In this document: one piece after another, positions 44,990 through 58,452 of the stretch | Layout of the letters: the number at the start of each line of letters is the position of its first letter | How positions within the stretch are numbered: position 1 is the stretch's first letter | NCBI GenBank assembly: GCA_916610825.1 | Contig: OU744450.1 | Span: 24,160,430 to 24,224,429 of the forward strand | Direction of reading: 5' to 3' | DNA: 64,000 nucleotides | From: Haliclystus octoradiatus | Lineage: Eukaryota > Cnidaria > Staurozoa > Stauromedusae > Haliclystidae | Made by a program: the position numbers and the translations under genes | Notes under the pieces: generated by a model | What the model was told of the DNA's origin: nothing | What the model saw: the letters and a program-made list of their open reading frames with translations, nothing else | Databases searched by the model: none

Positions 44990-47900
44990 GTAAGTAAAGG
45001 TCTACAAAATATGCAAATTCAACCGATCAAGTCTGAAATACAGAAACCAATAAAAAGACTGGCCTACTGATCATTTTAGTCCATTGTTGTCTGCACACAT
45101 GAAATTGTTCAGTCTTTTGGCCAATGTCAGTCTTTTACTGCCTAGAGACCGTATTGATTTAACTCTGAAATGTGTCTTTTTATTCAGTCTATTTTCAACA
45201 TAATTTACCTTTTTATATCTGTGTTTGGATTCATATAAAAAGTAGACAATTTGGCAGGGTTGGCACTAGAGGGGAAGCACAGTTTCTGGTTTTGGCAGAA
45301 TATTTAAATTTTGAATGTTGGGAAAGGTTGGGGACTTCATGTATGTGTTTCTTAATTCAGCCCCCTCCCAAGTCAGGGAATTTGAGGCTGGCCTATGTAT
45401 ATAAAATGAATTTAGCCTAATAAAAACTTAATATTATGTACCGGTAATTAATATAATTTAGTTATGTTTTATTCTTTCAGCTTTTAGTAGGACGTGGATA
45501 GAGTGCCGGTAACCAGGTTTTTGGTTGAAAAAGCAAGAGTCCCGGTAGTCAAATATGCATGCGCAGAGCTCTTTTCTGTCTTGAAAATATGTAAATAAAA
45601 CTTTCAATTTTCTTAAACTTTAAAGTTACATCATTTTATAAGTTTTAAAAGATATCAAATTCATTTGATAATGACATTGTGGCAAATAGGATATCTTGTG
45701 AAAACGATTCAACATTTGTCGAAGTATAGTATATGCTTGATTTAGCAGAAATGGGAAATTATTTAAAACCAACGACGCGTTTATAACGAACGATGGCCGA
45801 CGGAACATTCAAGACATTCAACATGTTAAAAATCAAATCTCACATTTTTAGACTGAACTTCTTATACTGTAAATTGCCTAAACACCTTGATCAACCATTT
45901 GTAATTGTTTTCTTTCAATAACATCAACAACAACATAGTTTCACAACCATGATAGCGGCGAGACTAGCCCTAGGCCTATACCAAGCAGGCTGGGCTATTG
46001 TTTTTATTCAAATAATAATGTAGAGGACTTCGAAGAAAACAATTAAAGTAGTGGGGCAATCCATGTAAGGTGAAACCAAAGCGTCAAAATTAAACCAATG
46101 ATTTGAGCAAAAATATGACAACTAATATCAAATATAATGCTTTTAGGTTACTAAAATCTATTTTTCATTAAGAAATTATATTATTAATGTTGAGAAAATC
46201 AATGTCTTTTATCATGCGTCGTAATGGCCGCCCTAAAATTCTACAAAAACAAAATAATCAAAATTCAAAATTTTGCGCTCTCCTCGCATTATCCGAATAC
46301 AAAAGTTATATAAATCAGTGTTATAGTCCTTGTTTTACACTATCCAATAATTAGAATTAACAGAATGAGTGTCCTTTATCCCCAAACATCAGAAATGTTT
46401 CATGATCTTCGACCGCTCGTAAGCGGGTCGCGAGAAAGTCATAAGAGTTTTGTTTACACTTCAAATTACGGCTAATTAGCATATTTGGCAGGAATTTCTT
46501 CCTTGTTGGCAAAGTCATTTATTTAATCTGGGTAGCGATTTAATAGAAGACAGCGATCTGCTTATTGATTTCATTGTCAACAATCCATCAAGTTTAGACT
46601 TGAACTCATAAAGAAATTATTTCATAATTTGCTGTGAACGTGAACAAACACTGATTATAGAGTTGTGGATGTGCAAATATAATAAGCTTCAGGAATCCAA
46701 AGGTTAATTTCATCTTAATCTTTATTACAAATCCTCTTTAAAAAAGATTAACTCTTGGCCTTCTTCGGATCTTAGCTTAGCGTTCCGCAATCTAGGATAG
46801 CAACTTTTATCAAGCCCTGGTCCCGCAACCTCCCATTTTATCGAACCCTGTTCTTAAATGACCACGTCACAATTTTTGATTTGAGAATTTTGCATCAATT
46901 AATGATAAATAGACTTTTCCATAACTCTATAAAATTAAATGATGACCATGAATGAATACATTACTGTCTCATAATGTCAATTTTGCTAAATTTGGCAAAT
47001 AAACTTGAATGATTTTTAAATTTCTAATTCCAGATAAAGTTGAATCTGTTGATTCTTTGGATTCAATTGGCATTGATTACACTGCAAAAAAGAATAAAGG
47101 TTCCTTCGTTGCATCCAACTTAGACAATGAATTTGATATACCTGATATTGATCACGACAATTTGCCAAGTTTAGAAAGTATATTAAACGAAAATGATAAT
47201 GAAACATTTCAAGTAGATGATTTAACATTAGAACAATTACCTCAAAGTAGCGGATCATTTGGCAGTACCACAAGCTTAATACCCGAATCAATTACAAATA
47301 AAAAGACACTAATTAATGGAGCAATACTTCGTCATGTGGCATTAAAAAAGATTTCTGGTCAAATGTTAGATGCATGTGCAAGAAGAGATGCTGGACTACC
47401 AACAGCAATCGCAGCAAGTTCATTAGTAGCAATCGGTACATCGCATGGTGTGGTTTTAGTTTTCGAACCTCGTGATCAAACATTAAAATTAATTTTGGGT
47501 ACAATATCTGATGGAGCCAAATATGGTGCTGTAACTGCTCTTGGTATAAATGTAGAATGTACCCGCCTTTTATCTGGTTATGCCAAAGGTGAAATTCAAA
47601 TGTGGGATCTCCATAATGGTAGCTGTTTACGTACAATTACAGATGCACATCCGATTGGCTATGCAGTACTTCATTTACAATTTACTGATGATCCAACTGT
47701 TGCTATGTGTAATGATAGTAGTGGTTCAGTCTACAGTTTAAATTTTAAACGAGTTATTACAAGAACATGTGAATCAACATGTTTCTTTTCTGGTAGCAAA
47801 GGTGAGGTTTGTACTATGGCGCCATTACATCTTCATCCTGGTATGAAAGATCATCCTTTATATGATTGTTCACTTCTTGCGATGGCATCTTTAACAAAAT

Positions 47901-50900
47901 TAATAGTTGTCAATTTAAAACCAACGCCTGTAGCAATATTTGTTAAACGTCTTCCAGGTAAACCTGATGCATTGCCTGTCCTATCATGGCAATTTGCTGT
48001 TGTAAAAGTCGAAGAAGAAGGGAAACAATTTTGTCCTGTCTTGGCGTTTGCTAGAGAAACAAAAATACATTTCATTCAAGTTTTCAAACAAAATAAAGAA
48101 TTTAAATTCAAAGCATTTCAATTTATTGAAGTTGATTATAATTTGATAGCACTTCATTGGCTTAATCCAAAAATCATTGCTGTTATTGATAAATTAGAAA
48201 GAATTCATGTTGTTGATGTCCAATCGAAAATAGAATTAGAATGCTTGGATCTCGGTGTTGTACGACTTGTTTACGGAAGTAGTTATTTCAAATCGTTATC
48301 AACAGGTGGTAATGTAAGTCAAGCTTTAAAAGCCGCTGGTGAATTTGCATGTTACCAATCTGTTCAAGTATTTAACGGACAATTATTGTTATTAGGAACA
48401 AAATCCATTAATTGTTTAACATTGCGAAATTGGTTCGACAGACTTGAATACTTTGTTAAACAAAATCTATTTCTAGAAGCTTTAGAATTAGCCTTATCAT
48501 TTTATAACGATACAGCAATGGCTGTTATTGGTCTTTCTGCAAGTAAACGAAAACGTCGAGAACTTGTTGCCGAACAAATTGTAGACATTTTATTATCTTA
48601 TACAGACGTAATGATGACTGTCAATATCCCAAGGAGTAATGATGAAGATATTCTTATACAATATTACAAAGAATCCGTGCCAGTTTGTGTGAAATATTGT
48701 TTAGCAATCAACAACTTTGATTTGTTGTATACAGACATTTATGATCGTTTTACGGATGATCACATTGCTAAGAAATCATTTTTAGAATGTTTGCAACCAT
48801 TTATTTTAAATGGTGAACTTAATTACCTTAGTGCAGTGGTCATGCAAGATTTTGTTGAACATTACGAGAAATCAAATAAATTGAAAGAAATGGAATCATG
48901 CTTAGTTATGCTAGATGCTTCAGCTGTTGATTTACATCATATGATCAAACTATGTTGGATACATGAGCTATATGATGCTGTTATATATGTATACAACCGC
49001 GGATTAATGGATTATATCACACCATTAGAGCAATTATTACGTATCTTGAATTCACAAATGGAAGAGAAGAATAATACAGCAAAGACGGAATGTACTTCAC
49101 TTGGATTGAAATTATTTGTATATATCAGTTGTTGTTTGGCTGGACGTCAATATCCTATTGGTCAAATTGACGCTTCTTTGGTGAAAGATGTTAAAAATAA
49201 TGTATTTGAATGTTTGGTTAGTCGAATAGGAAAATATTTTGTTGGTGGTGAGCAAACTTTTCCCTATTTAAGGACACTTCTTCTTTTTGATACAAGAGAA
49301 TTTTTAAATGTCTTGTCTTTAGCTTTTGAAGAGCCTGAATTTGGTCTTGATGAACATTCAATTGCTTTGGGTATGCGTTCAAGACGCCAATCAGTTGTTG
49401 ACCTTCTCATTCAGATTATGGTAAATGATTCATCGTTTTCCCCATCACACGTTGGTAGTTTATTCACATTCATCGCTCGTCAAATGGCAAAGTTTGAACA
49501 TTCAATTAAAGTTAACAAACTACTTTTCGAACAAGTATTAGAATATCTATCCAATCCAGACGATGACAGTCGTCATGAAGAACGTCAACAGGCATTACTA
49601 GATTTATTATTTGCAGGTGGATTAGGTCAATTCAACGATGCAAGATTATTAGCTTTAGCAGAAAACGCAAAATTCTACCGTGTTTGTGAATACTTGTATC
49701 AAAAAAAGCAACTTTTCCAGAAGGTTTTATCTTGTTATTATCGTGATCCAGCGCGTAGAATGCAAATCTTTAGTTATGTTGAGGAAATCTTACTGCAAGA
49801 GTCCTTTACTGACTTAGACCGGGAAGAGATATGCAAAGCGGTGCTTGATTCTATTCATGAAATGGTACTTATAGATGCAAGAAAATTATCAAGATTAATT
49901 CTTCAACACTTCCCTCAAACATTTGATGAAGTTGCTGATAAACTTAATTCAAACCCAGAAGTGCAGTTCTTATTTCTAAAGGGTGTCTTCTCACGACGTC
50001 ATCGTAATCGTGGCAAAGAAAGTCATCAAAGTAATCAATTTGAAGCATCCAATCCTGAAATTCATGAACGTTATATTGAGTTAATGTGTGCATTTGATTC
50101 AGAATCTGTATATTCTTATCTGCAAGGATCAGATGGTTATCGTTTAGAACAAACATTATGTATTGTTAGAGAGAAAAACATTATTGATGCAACAGCCTTT
50201 TTATTAGAGAAAACAGGGAATATAACTGATGCTTTTGAGCTACTTGTTGGTCATCTTGCTGGTAAAGTTTGTGCATTAGATGAAGCTTATGTTGGTTTTG
50301 ATCATCTTGATGCAGAAGAATCCATTACGTTACGAGAAGAGTTAACTACATCTCTTGTTCATGTAATTAAATTTTGTCAAAGATGCTCACCCCATATGGA
50401 AAAAGAAGATCGGAATGCAATCTGGTTTCCTCTATTAGAAACAGTTATGTCACCACAGCGTCGAATTAAAGATATGACTTCTGAGCATTTCTTAGCATTT
50501 AAAGAATTCACAAAAACTGTCCTTACAAGTATGATGGGACATATAGCTTTACCTGATGTTTTGCAAACAATAATGAATAATCCTGCCTATAGTTCTGGTA
50601 AATTTGGTGAGATGAAGGAATTACTATTAGGAATGCTTGATACATATACTTATGAATTAACCCTTTTAGAAACAACCAATAATTTATTGGGTGATGATCT
50701 ATTTAATCAATATAAAACTCAATATAAAATACTTTCCAAAGGTGTCGTAACAAGGAATTTTTATTGTCAAGCTTGCAATCAAAACTTAAAATCACTTATA
50801 AAAACCAAGGGAAATGGTATATTGATTTTTAAATGCTCACATATATTTCATAAATCATGCTTAGAAAGTGTTATTGGTTATGGAGAAAAAACAACTTGCA

Positions 50901-51256
50901 TCGTTTGTAATAGTGGTGGTATTACAAATGTATCAGCAGTTGATTCGTCAAAGCATAGTTCATCGAATGCTGTTAGATACAGTAAAGATACAACAAGCAA
51001 AACTACAAGTTCATCCAATGCTCTTTTGACACCTCAACAAGAAGCAGCTTTGGATAATCTGTACATTTCACAAAAAAGCACAACATCAGTTGAGTCATTT
51101 CAAACTGTACGTAGCAATGAGCGAAAAGATGTTAATTTTTCTGGTTTACGTGGCGGCAGTAATTTGATAAATAAAGATTCATTTTCATCTAATGGAATAA
51201 ATTCTCGTTTTAAAAGTGATGGATTCGATCTTCGACTTGCTCCACCGCACCCATGA
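44911..51256 (+). CDS. VPS8: VPS8, CORVET complex subunit (2 coding exons)
   Basis: VPS8 is the Rab5-binding subunit of the CORVET tether that fuses early endosomes. Exons 44911-44989 and 47034-51256 give 1,433 residues (human 1,428). Exon 1 ends G|GTAAGT and exon 2 follows TTCTAATTCCAG; the split GAT codon is in frame. Start choice: ATG 44911 directly follows a TGA, and an in-frame ATG at 44944 is also possible. Family motifs: FDIPDIDHDNLPSLESILNE near the N-terminus; propeller motifs GLPTAIAASSLVAIGTSHG (~147) and SDATGSVY-like blocks; FKSLATGGNVSQAL-type FKSLSTGGNVSQALKA; SPDDDSRHxERQQ-type NPDDDSRHEERQQALLDLLF; IWFPLLETVMSPQ. A C-terminal RING-type finger (~1269-1315) has FYCQACNQNL, FKCSHIFHKSCLES and CIVC. 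Almost intron-free, unlike its neighbour UBR4. An AATAAA lies at 51674. Confidence 0.96.
44990..47033 (+). other. VPS8 intron 1
   Basis: 2,044 bp, GTAAGT...TTCCAG. Mostly unremarkable AT-rich DNA; 46680-46860 carries a decayed hAT-type MITE (GGAATCCAAAGG ... CGCAATCTAGGATAG). No coding exon recognised. Confidence 0.65.
47034..51256 (+). CDS. VPS8: VPS8 exon 2 (4.2 kb, nearly the whole protein)
   Basis: A continuous 1,407-codon frame from KVESVDSLDS to the end LAPPHP and TGA. Open reading continues 25 nt upstream to an ATG at 47009, but that segment overlaps a strong acceptor (T-rich tract, AG at 47032-47033), so I take it as intron. Confidence 0.95.
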
Positions 51257-51399
51257 AGATTAACTTATATACAAATAAGCTTAATTTATATTGTAATTAA
51301 TATCATTTGATAGAGTGTAGATAGTTTATATAAAAAGCTGATTTAGAAAGAATGATTCAAGATTTGTATAGACAATACAAGTTTATCTTTTGGTTGTTG

Positions 51400-52720
51400 A
51401 AGCCCATAGCCAGACACTGGTGATTGTGAAATTTCAATCATTTAACAAAACTGATATCTGGCTCATTGGACATTTTGTAGTCTATATCACTACATGTCAA
51501 TCATTCCTTACTGTACAAAAGAGGTGCCTATCCAACTCTTCAAAATCCGCCCTGAACATCAAAACGCTGTTTTGTTTGGTTTTATAGCCACTCTTTTCTT
51601 ATCTTTGAACGATTCAGTATGATTTCCAACAATTTGAATCCGGATTCATCTGCAATCTGCATGTTTGCCAGTTAATAAACAAAATCACCAGAGCCTGGAA
51701 TACTGTACTATCAGATGTCTGTCTTTATACTATTCGTTGTTTTGTTTGGATGTTTTTGAATGATGATTCATATAATCATGCTCTACTAGTCAACTTGAGA
51801 ACCAACCATCTGAGACTGGAAGCCAGCAGTTTCACATATTTTTCTTTACTCCATCCGCTGTTTTTGTTTGGACTTCTCTCTGAAGCACCCATTATTCTCT
51901 TTGAATAGGTCTTCAGTATGAATTTCATTCCTTGTCTTGAATGATGATTCATACAATCATGCTCCGCGAGTCAAAATGAAAACCAGTCATATAAGACTGG
52001 AATCCAGCAGTTTAATATTGCTATCTTCTTTCATCCACACTTTATATCCAGGAGAACGTCATAATGAGTTTTGTTAGGAATTCTCCTTTTGAGCAGCCTG
52101 TCGCTTATCTCTTTATCGAATGAGTATTCAGTAGGTTTTGCAAATTTACAATATCCCTTTTCGAACCAAGATTTATGCAAAAATGTTTAGCAACTGAAAA
52201 TGAAAGGCAAACACATGAAACTGGTATCTAAATAATCCAGCAATATCATGTTGCTGTCTTCTTCGTTCCATTGTTCTACCCAAAAGAACATCAAAATACT
52301 GTGCTCTTCTACTATACATGGCAGCAACCCATTGTTAACCCTTGAACGGATTTTCAGCACGACTTACAATGTCTTGAAATTCCTATTCTGAATCCTGATT
52401 TATACAATTATACTCTCCAATTCAAACTCAAGACCAGCCATTCTGAGTCTAGGGTCCCGGATTATCATAAGTTGCTTTCTTAATTCCACTGTTTTACCCA
52501 CAAAAGCATGGATGTTTCTCTCTATCTTGGGCAGCTCTCAGTAGAAGAATGCTTCTCAGCTCGAAATGTATCACAGTGGTTGATATTGCTCTTTTACATA
52601 ATACGAGATCTGTTTCGCTGCATTGATTATTGACTTGTATCGTTGTAGTAAGGAATCTATACCATGGCATACCCATTGCAAAAAAAACACAAATAAAATG
52701 AAGGCTTGCTCGAAGCTTTT
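51400..52720. repeat. Degenerate tandem array in the VPS8 3' flank
   Basis: About five to six diverged units spaced roughly 125-235 bp recur, each with a GATTCATA-CAATCATGCTC-like block, an AGACTGGAA-CCAGCAG-like block and a TTCCATCC-CTGTTTT-like block (for example 51764, 51946, 52163, 52397). No frame is conserved. The first part overlaps the probable VPS8 3' UTR. Confidence 0.65.
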
Positions 52721-52816
52721 AATTGATGCTCAACTGTCTAGCGGCGAAATCAAAAAAGGAAAATACGCACATATTTCAACATAAAAAAGAGGGATCCACT
52801 CTTTACTACTTATTAT

Positions 52817-52822
52817 TTTATT
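52817..52822 (-). terminator. Poly(A) signal AATAAA of the Asp-rich gene
   Basis: AATAAA on the minus strand, 32 bp beyond the stop codon. It sits in an (AAT)n-like tract, so chance is possible. Confidence 0.5.
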
Positions 52823-52853
52823 ATTATTATTGTGTTATAAATATGTTAAGCAT

Positions 52854-52941
52854 TTATGCCTTTTTGGGCTTATTAAGTAGGCTTGACAATTTTGATGCTG
52901 GGTTAGGGGATGAATTTTCTGGGGCATCACTTTGTTTATCG

Positions 52942-52975
<34 letters not shown>

Positions 52976-53426
52976 TATCATCATCATCGTCATCAGATTG
53001 TTCTTCGCTGTCGTCATCAGAATCGGATTGTTCTTCGCTGGCATCATCGGAGTCGGCTTGTTCTTCGGATTCACCATTATCGTTGTCATCGTCATCATCA
53101 TCATCGTCATCATCATCATCATCATCATCATCATTTACATCAGATTCTTCCTCGTCATCCTCATCATCATCGTTGACATCAGCTGAATCGTCATCTTCAT
53201 CATCATCATCGTCATCGGATTGTTCCTCAGTTTCTTCCTCTTTGGTTTCTGCTGGTGCGTCAGCTACTTTTGCTGTTTCTGGTGCAGCTGGGGCTGCTAC
53301 TGGGGCGGCTGCTGGGGCTGCTGCAGGAGCATCTTTTTTCTCGTTCTTCTTTTTGTCTTCAGCTACTGAAGCAGCAGCAACACAGCCAATGAAGAATACA
53401 ACCAAGGCAATCTTTCCAAAATGCAT
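52854..53426 (-). CDS. Secreted, extremely Asp-rich acidic protein (intronless)
   Basis: 190 residues. Order: signal peptide MHFGKIALVVFFIGCVAA (hydrophobic 5-20), short Lys-rich segment (~24-33), Ala/Pro repeats (~34-50), a long Asp/Glu/Ser domain (~60-168) with D-runs of up to 16 and SEEQxDSDD-type repeats, then a basic Lys-ending tail. Extreme acidity suggests binding of calcium or cationic partners outside the cell or in the secretory path; I recognise no family. Coding is mostly GAT/GAC triplets, so array length is probably polymorphic. The stop is followed by a poly(A)-like signal. The plus-strand Ser-rich frame here is its antisense shadow. Confidence 0.8.
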
Positions 53427-54956
53427 TTTGATTAATTTAATAATTCAAACTATGGATCAATAACAAAAAGGAAAATAATTAATTTAAATCTTATTCACCT
53501 AACTAATAACCTATACATGTAAATGTAAATGCATGTACACTTGTTTGCAAAACTTGTGATCCCTTATTCGATAAAAATACTCAAAATCAATTGAAAATAG
53601 CCATCATTGATCATTGATGGAATATTTTCATTAAATATTCAGAAATTCTGTTAACAAACCGGTAAGAGTGTCCAGAAATCGACTTGATATTTTTTCTAGA
53701 AATGAATACGGAAGACTGATTTCGAAGACTTGACGATGGATTCCATTTTATGGCCTATTCGAACGTGGAACGCCATTTAGATGCTTCGAAATGAGTTTGT
53801 TTGTGTGACGATTTTGACATTTTATGAGGGAATATTAAGTACAAAGTAATAATATTATACTAATCCATCATTGTGTAATAAGATCCAGGGATACTTTTTG
53901 TTTGCCAGTAGTGTATCAATAAGGCCTATTATATACTGGTGGTTGAAAATAAAGATATTAAGTATGCAAATGTGGTTTCACTTGACAATTCCCGAAAGCG
54001 TTCCCAGCAAACAAAATCCAGTCACAGGGACGTTCCTAGACGGTCAAATGAATGTCACCGGACTGTCAAAAGCATTGGTCACAGGAACAGAAAAATGTGG
54101 ATGGTTTTTGCCGTCGCACAGACTCTTTTATTTCGGTCGCACTGGTGTCAGGAGGCTGTCAATCCCTGAATCTCTGACACAGAAAGAAGTACGGATCCCG
54201 CTTATGTAAAAGATGCCGCCAAAGCGTTACATACTGTATAAAAAACAAGTGATATTTATTAAGATAGGTTGGGTAGATCCCAGATAGCCTTAATTAAATA
54301 GCAAAGCCACAATTAATATAGAACTAGTCAGAGAATAGGCTCAAGCATACCTCGTAACCATGAGTCAAAAATATTACCTTCGATAAAATTTTCTGTATAA
54401 ACTTTTATAATTGATACAATACTAAACAACAAGTCGGCATCGATACAAAATTGAGAAGACTTCAAACTTAAAACCATTATGGTACTGGTACGGAGTTTCT
54501 CATTAAAACTTACGAGCTATAATTGATACGTAATGTTGCTCTTAATCTAGTTTAATGAATATAATCCAAGAAAAATCCCCCAAAAAAGCAAAAGTTCGTA
54601 AATATGTCAAATAATATTTTGTTACTTACCAAATTCAAATGTTGATTATTGACGTGATCAGCTTCGAAGCAATGAAGTTAGTATGAATGATTTCATATTT
54701 TCAATTCTTTATAAACGATTGGTAAAATTCTTATCATATTGATTACAATCAGTAAAATTGGATAAGCAGCTTTATATAATCTGATTAAATGATATATAAA
54801 CAGTTCACTTTACTTATCTAATCTATTGTACATGTGTCTAATTAGTTATATGAATTGTGAAAAAAATTTAAATACTATTCAAGGCTTTCAACTTTTGTTA
54901 TATATCTGTTTTGTTGTTATCTTTTCAACCGTTACAACCAAAGTGTTTATCACTGC
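53427..54956. other. Intergenic, no recognised gene
   Basis: AT-rich. Two overlapping plus-strand open frames near 53871-54209 match no family I know and lack supporting signals. The first few hundred bases should contain the promoter of the Asp-rich gene. Confidence 0.6.
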
Positions 54957-55145
54957 TGACACCAAAACCATGAAAACAATCGTTAAGTTTCATTGTATTT
55001 TCACATTTTGATATCGTGAATATGGATATTTTCATGGTTTTCAAACTTTTTCATGGCTTAAAAAACTTGTGATTTTCATTTTGTTTACATTTTCATGGTT
55101 TTTTTTACAACACTTTAATGACATTTTCATGGTTTTGGTGTTGGT
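54957..55145. mobile_element. TIR element with ACACCAAAACCATGAAAA ends
   Basis: Left end ACACCAAAACCATGAAAA, right end TTTTCATGGTTTTGGTGT, a perfect 18-bp inverted pair. A longer related copy hosts the SINE at 31981. Confidence 0.85.
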
Positions 55146-58100
55146 ATTATGTTGAAATCATAGCAAAGTACAGCAGTAAGGGCCAAAAAGAAATAGTGTG
55201 TTGTTTCTTTAAAAACCTCTTCGTTTGATAAGATTTTATCTCACATTCACTCTAATATTGTTTGTCTTGTAAGAAGCTGATGAAATTCTAACATCATGCA
55301 GAATTTCCTCCCTTTTTACAATTTTAAAATATTTTCCTTTCTTGAAAATGTTAGAAAATAATTAAGAAGACCGATGAATATGAATAATTAAGGTACCAAA
55401 ATTTGCACTAGAAAAAACAAGGGTGAATTTCAGTCATGTTAAAAATGTCTTTTATCAAGTCCAAATTTGCTTGATTCAAGAAATTTATGTCGCAAACAGA
55501 ATATTTGTTTTAGCAAATGTATGCTTAGAAGAAAAAAAATCTTCCAACAAATTTGTTCTAGGGCAGGAAAATCTGCTTACCAATGGGAAGTTATTTTATT
55601 CTTATTCATTCAGAATTGCACTTATTTCAGAAACTACTATTTTAGGCCAATGATCAAATCTTAAGCACAAATTTTTTAGAAAATTTCGGCTTTTCTTATA
55701 TAAATTGAGATAACATTTTATAGGAATGATATTTTCCAGAGATTAATAGCAAATGCTGAACTAGAGAGTGGCAAATCATTCGTATGTGTAACATTGAAAT
55801 ACTAAAATTTCAATGTTATATTTCAACAACAGCGAATCAAAGACTATATAGATACATAAATAAGCGGGTAAATAAGCATATTAACGTAGCCTTGGAAGCT
55901 TGTAAATTGCATGAAAGAATTTTAGAACGCCAATCTTATATAAGTGTAATATCGTATACCTGTAACTAAATTAAGAGATTTATGTCAACTGAGATTAACC
56001 TGTTATGCCTATGAGTATAATAGCATAAAACCATCAATTGAATTAGGGTACATGCTATCATTTAACAAAAGACGTCTTAAGGACGTCGTGATTTGTCCTG
56101 GCGACGTTGTGTGTTTACTAGGTATGCTAAGCATAATTCGCTTCATTATGTGAAATGGCTTAAATAGCGATAAAAAAACACAGTATTTGCAATTAGGATC
56201 TGAAAAAGTATTTCCCCTTTTTGAATTAAAGAAATCCCGTCTATTTAAATTGCCACGTTGCCAGGTTTTCTTGGATCCCGCTTGCAACGCTTCGATAGTT
56301 CTCATATTATACCTATCAGTAAAGTATTAAGAGCTAGAGAGAAGAGAACGGATGGAAGAAAAACCTTGAAGAGGCAAACGGAGGACTTTATTTTTCATGT
56401 TAATTATATCAGACTCTTAAAGAACTTCGAGTGAAGCTGCTTTACCCAATCAAGCTTTTCAATGTAACCAGATATATTTTGACCGAGTTGTTTACAGCTT
56501 TTCAGCTTTTTCAAAACAGAGGGCATTAATGTCCATATTCGTGTTGCAGCTGCCTGCAACAAACGACCATCTCATCAATCCAATGCTGCTTTTACAGGCA
56601 ATAAGACGGTAAACCCCTTCATGTAGTATTTTGTTTTCGCGAAGTCCCTGAGCATCAACATAGAAGGATGTGCGGATGCCTTAGGCAAAGGGTGACACCA
56701 TCTGACCATACTATCTATTCAAACTTCCACAAACAATCTTTCTGAGAAAACTATAGTAAACCCATTACCACAGATCTTTCTGATCTATATTGAATATAAT
56801 ATTTTGGTTTGTTAGTGATTTCCCCTATTTTTTAATGCTTTGGCCTAGATATCATTCAATATCAATAATTGTCACGTTCAATGACTCAAGTACTATTTTA
56901 GACCCAAGCAAATGCAGCTCTTAATTAATATTGTACATCATTAATAGTATCCATTAGCCAAATGGTTAACCTTTGAGGAGGGATTTGTCATTATCAGGTA
57001 ATTCCAAGTACTCAGAACGTTCCAGTACAAGCAATTCGTGGCCTGCGCATGTGATAATTGTGATCAGTACCAAAATTATTACTTGAGGTCCCCTTGAGGT
57101 GCGATGCTTGACCAGCTACTACATCAGAAGTGTCTCGGATGAGTCCAATTGATTTAGTAAAATGTTGCAATGATAATTTGATACCCATGTAGTTTCCAAG
57201 CCTGGAAAAAGAAGACCATAAAATGTGGAGCATTCATGCATTGATCCGGAGGAGGGGTAACTCCCACATTGCAGCTATACGGGGAGATGCCACTTTTTGG
57301 GTCCATATTCAGGATGAGAAAAATAAACTTTGGGAAGGAAATTTCAGTCAATTCTGGATTAATTTAGCTAACTTTTTGGCTTTCTAGAGAAATTTGAAAC
57401 TTTGAAACAAAAATTGAAAAATTGAAAAAAGCATTTTGGGTAGCAATAACAGGATTGCTGGAGGAACTTTGGATATTTCATTTTGTCCAAAGTGGTACCT
57501 CCCCCATCCATGCAGTCCATCCGTCCACGCAGATTCACCCCCGTGGTCTTCGAAGTTGATCCTCTGGTGATGTTAATTCTGTAGCTAAAACCTTTCATCT
57601 ATTTACGGTTTCAGCATGTATATTTTATCTTAAGTGTTGAATCTCAATCTCATATCCATTTATTATCAAATTAGCGTAATCAGTTTTCGGGAAGATATAA
57701 ACGAGCTTTAAGTTCATACCGAGAACCGGAATAAAATAAAATTATAGCCTGTTTAACCCATTAAACAGACACTGTAATTACATTTTATATGTCGCTATGG
57801 AATGAATTTCAAATCAATAACATCGAAGGCTCAGGTTCCCTGCATCCTAGTATCGGGCAAGAATAAGGAAGAATTTGAATCCACTCACGAGAAAGCCTGG
57901 CAAGAAGAAATGAATGGAGTGGTCTACCGAGAATTGAAATAACCGTGGTATCATAATCCGTTTAGGATTGAATTGAAAATAATGGAAAATTAATTCAAAC
58001 TGTTATCCGTTATCAACAAATGTATACGACGCTACTCATCAGTCAAAAAGCTAGAAGGCTCTCGCAACAATGATATGCATGACAATATGCATACAAGTTT

Positions 58101-58440
58101 ATTAAGCCCTGGACCAGCGACTGCAACTTTTGAGCAACAAATTTGTTTTTGTCTGACGTGTGTTTTCGTGTTCTTTAGCAGTCTTTTCAAGAGCGCTAAA
58201 CGGACCTGACTTTCTTAAGACGTTTATTTTAGAAAAAATCAGACGTAGCTTAAAAGGAAGCCATGGATAAGCCATAACATCGAAAGAGTTCGATACATTT
58301 CGAAGGAAACTTTTTTTTTTAATTAACTGATTTTTAAACGTAATTATAACAGGTAACAGATGTGAACAATTTTAAATTTTCATGATATGCATGTTATAGA
58401 TAAACAGATTTATTATAATTTAAAAATAAAACATTGACAT
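55146..58440. other. Intergenic, no recognised gene
   Basis: A 12-bp perfect hairpin (TAACATTGAAAT / ATTTCAATGTTA) lies at 55789-55818 and a decayed SINE tail near 56665-56700. Short ORFs show no family resemblance. Confidence 0.6.
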
Positions 58441-58452
58441 ACATTTGTCAAA

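Noticed and set aside
47009-47033. ATG at 47009 as VPS8 start
   Set aside because: The first 25 nt coincide with a strong acceptor, and the frame joins exactly to an upstream ATG exon with a GTAAGT donor.
52723-53463. 246-residue plus-strand Ser-rich frame and other His-, Ile- and Met-rich frames over the same bases
   Set aside because: They are shadows of the GAT/ATC triplet run; the minus-strand frame has a signal peptide, sensible layout and a poly(A)-like signal.
53871-54209. 112-residue and overlapping 76-residue plus-strand frames
   Set aside because: No family match, no signal peptide, no splice evidence; two frames overlap with equal merit.
56009-56305. 98-residue minus-strand ORF
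   Set aside because: No recognisable domain and no supporting signals; treated as chance.
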